Assembly: GCF_001905725.1 (NCBI RefSeq)
Contig: NZ_LIWB01000003.1
Location: 209,575 to 273,574, forward strand
Length of the DNA stretch: 64,000 bases
Direction: 5' to 3'
Source of the DNA: Streptomyces sp. CB02400
GTDB taxonomy: Bacteria; Actinomycetota; Actinomycetes; Streptomycetales; Streptomycetaceae
Shown here: piece by piece, positions 62,055 to 64,000 of the stretch
How the letters are laid out: each line of letters begins with the position of its first letter
How positions within the stretch are numbered: position 1 is the stretch's first letter
Made by a program: the position numbers and the translations under genes
Notes under the pieces: model-generated
What the model was told of the DNA's origin: nothing
What the model saw: only the letters and a program-made list of their open reading frames with translations
Databases searched by the model: none

Positions 62055-62060
62055 TAGGGT
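62055..62060 (+). promoter_or_regulatory. Leaderless -10 element of mshB
   Basis: TAGGGT is followed by 7 nt and ATG 62068. Confidence 0.45.
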
Positions 62061-62067
62061 GGACCCC

Positions 62068-62925
62068 ATGACGGAACTCCCCGACCGGCGTCTGCTGCTG
62101 GTGCACGCCCACCCGGACGACGAGTCGATCAACAACGGCGCGACCATGGCGCGGTACGCCGCCGAGGGCGCCCACGTGACGCTGGTCACCTGCACGCTCG
62201 GTGAGCGGGGCGAGGTCATTCCGCCCGAGCTGGGGCATCTGGGCGGGGCCGCCCTCGGCGGGCACCGGCTCGGGGAGCTGAAGGAAGCGATGCGGGCGCT
62301 GGGGGTCGAGGACTTCCGGCTGCTCGGCGGGGCCGGGCGGTACTGCGACTCCGGGATGATGGGGCTGCCCGACAACGACGACCCCGGCTGCTTCTGGCAG
62401 GCCGACGTCGATCAGGCGGCGGGGCTGCTCGCCGAGGTGATCCTCGAGATCCGACCCCAGGTCCTCGTCACCTACGACGACAACGGCGGCTACGGCCACC
62501 CCGACCACATCCAGGCCCACCGCGTCGCCATGCGCGCCGTCGAGCTCGCCGCCGAGCAGGGCTGGGACGTCCCCAAGGTCTACTGGAACCGGGTGCCCCG
62601 GTCCGTCGCCGAGCAGGCCTTCGCCCGCCTCGACGGCGATCTGCCCGGCCTGCCCTTCGAGAAGGCGGGCGTCCTCGACGACGTACCGGGTGTCGTCGAC
62701 GACGGGCAGGTCACCACCGCGATCGACGGCACCGCGTACGCCGCCGCCAAGGCCGCCGCGATGCGCGCCCACGTCACCCAGATCACCGTGGCCGAACCGT
62801 ACTTCGTGCTCTCCAACGAACTCGCCCAGCCGCTCTTCACCACCGAGTACTACGAGTTGGTGCGCGGCGAACGTCCCGAGGAGCGGGAGGGCGACCTGTT
62901 CGCCGGGACCGGGGAGGCGTCGTGA
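62068..62925 (+). CDS. mshB: N-acetyl-1-D-myo-inositol-2-amino-2-deoxy-alpha-D-glucopyranoside deacetylase
   Basis: A 285-residue zinc deacetylase of the LmbE/PIG-L family. The zinc ligands are His15, Asp18 (HAHPDDES) and His147 (GHPDHIQAH), with Asp17 as general base. Motifs [28 protein letters not shown] and VYWNRVP are specific for MshB. It removes acetate from GlcNAc-Ins in mycothiol biosynthesis, the thiol buffer of actinobacteria. The start at 62068 fits the family and a leaderless promoter. The next gene overlaps its stop by GTGA. Confidence 0.93.
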   Translation: MTELPDRRLLLVHAHPDDESINNGATMARYAAEGAHVTLVTCTLGERGEVIPPELGHLGGAALGGHRLGELKEAMRALGVEDFRLLGGAGRYCDSGMMGLPDNDDPGCFWQADVDQAAGLLAEVILEIRPQVLVTYDDNGGYGHPDHIQAHRVAMRAVELAAEQGWDVPKVYWNRVPRSVAEQAFARLDGDLPGLPFEKAGVLDDVPGVVDDGQVTTAIDGTAYAAAKAAAMRAHVTQITVAEPYFVLSNELAQPLFTTEYYELVRGERPEEREGDLFAGTGEAS

Positions 62926-63335
62926 GCGACCGGTCGCCCTCCGCGCTCGCCCAGCCGCTGCGGCCGCCCTCCGCCGGACGGGTCGTCGCCTGTCTGGGAC
63001 TGTTCCTGCTCGGCGCCGTGGTCGGTGCGGCCGGGGCGCTGGTGCAGCCCGCGTGGTTCCCCGGCGGGCTGCTGCTCGCCCTCGCCGGTGAGGCCGGGCT
63101 GGTCCTGGGGGCCACCCGCCTCCTCCGCAGCCGGGCCGGGGGCGCCTGGGCCGCCGGTGGCTGGATGCTCGTCGTCATCCTGCTCACCACCAGCCGCCCG
63201 GAAGGCGACTTCCTGTTCGCCGCGGGCGGCGGCTCCTATCTCTTCCTCCTCGGCGGCATCGCCGTGGCTGTGATCTGCGCCACCCTCGTCTCCGGGCGGC
63301 AACCGGACGGCCCTCCCGCCCGACTTGGCAAGTGA
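62922..63335 (+). CDS. DUF6113-like small membrane protein
   Basis: A 137-residue protein with four hydrophobic segments ([80 protein letters not shown]). It is translationally coupled to mshB by a 4-bp overlap, an arrangement I recall as usual in Streptomyces. It has no catalytic motif. Function is unknown. Confidence 0.75.
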   Translation: MSDRSPSALAQPLRPPSAGRVVACLGLFLLGAVVGAAGALVQPAWFPGGLLLALAGEAGLVLGATRLLRSRAGGAWAAGGWMLVVILLTTSRPEGDFLFAAGGGSYLFLLGGIAVAVICATLVSGRQPDGPPARLGK

Positions 63336-63440
63336 CGTACCACTTCGCCGTGTCATGGGCGTGCGGGTCCGGTGTGGGTTTCCCCGGCGGTACTGGGATA
63401 CGGGCCGGACATGGCCAGTAAGGTGGTGCGCGCCGCCGAG

Positions 63441-63483
63441 CCTCCCTCGAACCCTCGGCTTCGCCCGAGCTGGGAGGATCCCC
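63441..63483. repeat. Palindromic repeat related to the element in sdhA
   Basis: Nested arms CCTCCC/GGGAGG (63441-63446 and 63472-63477) and CTCGG/CCGAG (63454-63458 and 63465-63469) enclose a TTC-containing loop and are followed by ATCCCCA, as GACCCCCA follows the sdhA copy. It lies between the DUF6113-like gene and the last gene. Confidence 0.45.
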
Positions 63484-63529
63484 ACCGTGAGGTCGTGACG
63501 GGCGGCGGAGCCAACCGGGAGAACCTGCC

Positions 63530-64000
63530 TTGAGTCGTGAAACTGACACTCCGTCCTCCGGGCCCAACGGGCGCGGCGGAGCCGCCTACCCGTCGGGCAC
63601 GCCGCCCTACGGGATTCCGGCGATTCCGGACGAGGGTACGGACGCGGGCCGTTCGGCCGCGCGGCCGGAGGAACGCAAGACCGAGACCACGCTGACGACG
63701 CGGATCCGCATCAACATCCCCGGATCGCGGCCCATTCCGCCGGTCGTCGTGCGCAAGCCCGTCATGGACGCGGAGGGCAAGGGCGGTACCACCGACGCCG
63801 AGGCGGCGGCGCCGTCCCCGGCTCCGGCCGCCGACGCGGCCGAGCCTCCCGCCCAGCCCGACCGGCCCGCGCAGGCCGACCGGCCGACGGCCGAGGAGAA
63901 GCCGGCCAGCGACTGGTTCGCGCCGCGCAAGTCGGGCGGGGGCAAGGGCGGTCCGGCCGGCGGCTCCGCCAACGGGGCCGGTGCCCCGAGCGGTTCGGGT
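63530..64000 (+). CDS. Pro/Ala-rich N-terminal part of an unidentified protein (3' end outside window)
   Basis: From TTG 63530 (GGGAGAA 7 nt upstream) the frame stays open to the window end, giving 157 residues. It is hydrophilic and disordered: SRETDTPSSGPNGRGGAAYP, then the more ordered KTETTLTTRIRINIPGSRPI and PPVVVRKPVMDAEG, then Pro/Ala/Asp repeats and ASDWFAPRKSGGGKGG. No ATG or GTG start fits this frame better. Such N-termini usually precede membrane helices in Streptomyces; the rest lies outside. Confidence 0.65.
   Translation, partial: MSRETDTPSSGPNGRGGAAYPSGTPPYGIPAIPDEGTDAGRSAARPEERKTETTLTTRIRINIPGSRPIPPVVVRKPVMDAEGKGGTTDAEAAAPSPAPAADAAEPPAQPDRPAQADRPTAEEKPASDWFAPRKSGGGKGGPAGGSANGAGAPSGSG

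Overview
This is chromosomal DNA of a Streptomyces (or a very close relative). GC content is very high with G or C at almost every third codon position, GTG and TTG starts are frequent, and TTA codons are confined to three genes. Typical Streptomyces families are present: BldK-type oligopeptide permease, MshB of mycothiol synthesis, SpoIIE-type phosphatase with an RsbW-like ATPase, WhiJ/DUF397 regulators and a Tat-exported GH11 xylanase. No rRNA, tRNA, CRISPR array, integrase or transposase was recognised.

Bases 1-8040 are a patchwork of accessory genes: the tail of a DUF234 protein, a decayed CbrC relic, a HEAT-repeat protein, a Nudix hydrolase, an SDR, a secreted protein, and a TipA-like MerR regulator translationally coupled to a macrolide-type glycosyltransferase (a plausible inducible drug-inactivation pair). 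A secreted xylanase with its own promoter follows.

Bases 8183-17637 (minus strand) form a compact, tightly coupled six-gene biosynthetic operon. It encodes a BtrH-like protein, two dissimilar free-standing acyltransferases, one AT-less KS-KR-ACP polyketide synthase, a MATE exporter and a glycosyltransferase. The first three genes each carry one TTA codon near the 5' end, so the operon is probably under bldA (developmental) control. A frameshifted M14 carboxypeptidase relic lies just upstream, and a 22-bp inverted repeat closes the downstream end. I recognise no characterised pathway with this gene set. It is the best candidate here for an undescribed system.

Bases 18523-32598 hold a PAP2-type membrane enzyme, a divergent LysR/SDR pair, a secreted subtilase, a DUF4190 membrane protein, a GntR regulator, a SPOR-domain miniprotein, a MutT, an anti-sigma-like ATPase, a PAS-GAF-SpoIIE-HATPase phosphatase, a GNAT acetyltransferase and a GH18-like membrane protein.

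Bases 32585-57710 are core genome: a three-subunit succinate dehydrogenase operon (with a palindromic repeat translated inside sdhA), an orphan solute-binding lipoprotein with an internal tandem repeat, typA, the bldKA-E operon (imports the extracellular signal for aerial growth), a second complete oligopeptide ABC operon, an S9 peptidase and an amidase. Bases 57711-61150 look like a small accessory insert (WhiJ-type HTH, DUF397, HATPase, a winged-helix protein and a truncated Uma2 gene). The window ends with a DHFR-like reductase, mshB, a DUF6113-like membrane protein and the start of a Pro/Ala-rich protein.

Several genes appear to be transcribed as leaderless mRNAs: a TAnnnT hexamer lies 6-7 nt before the start codon.
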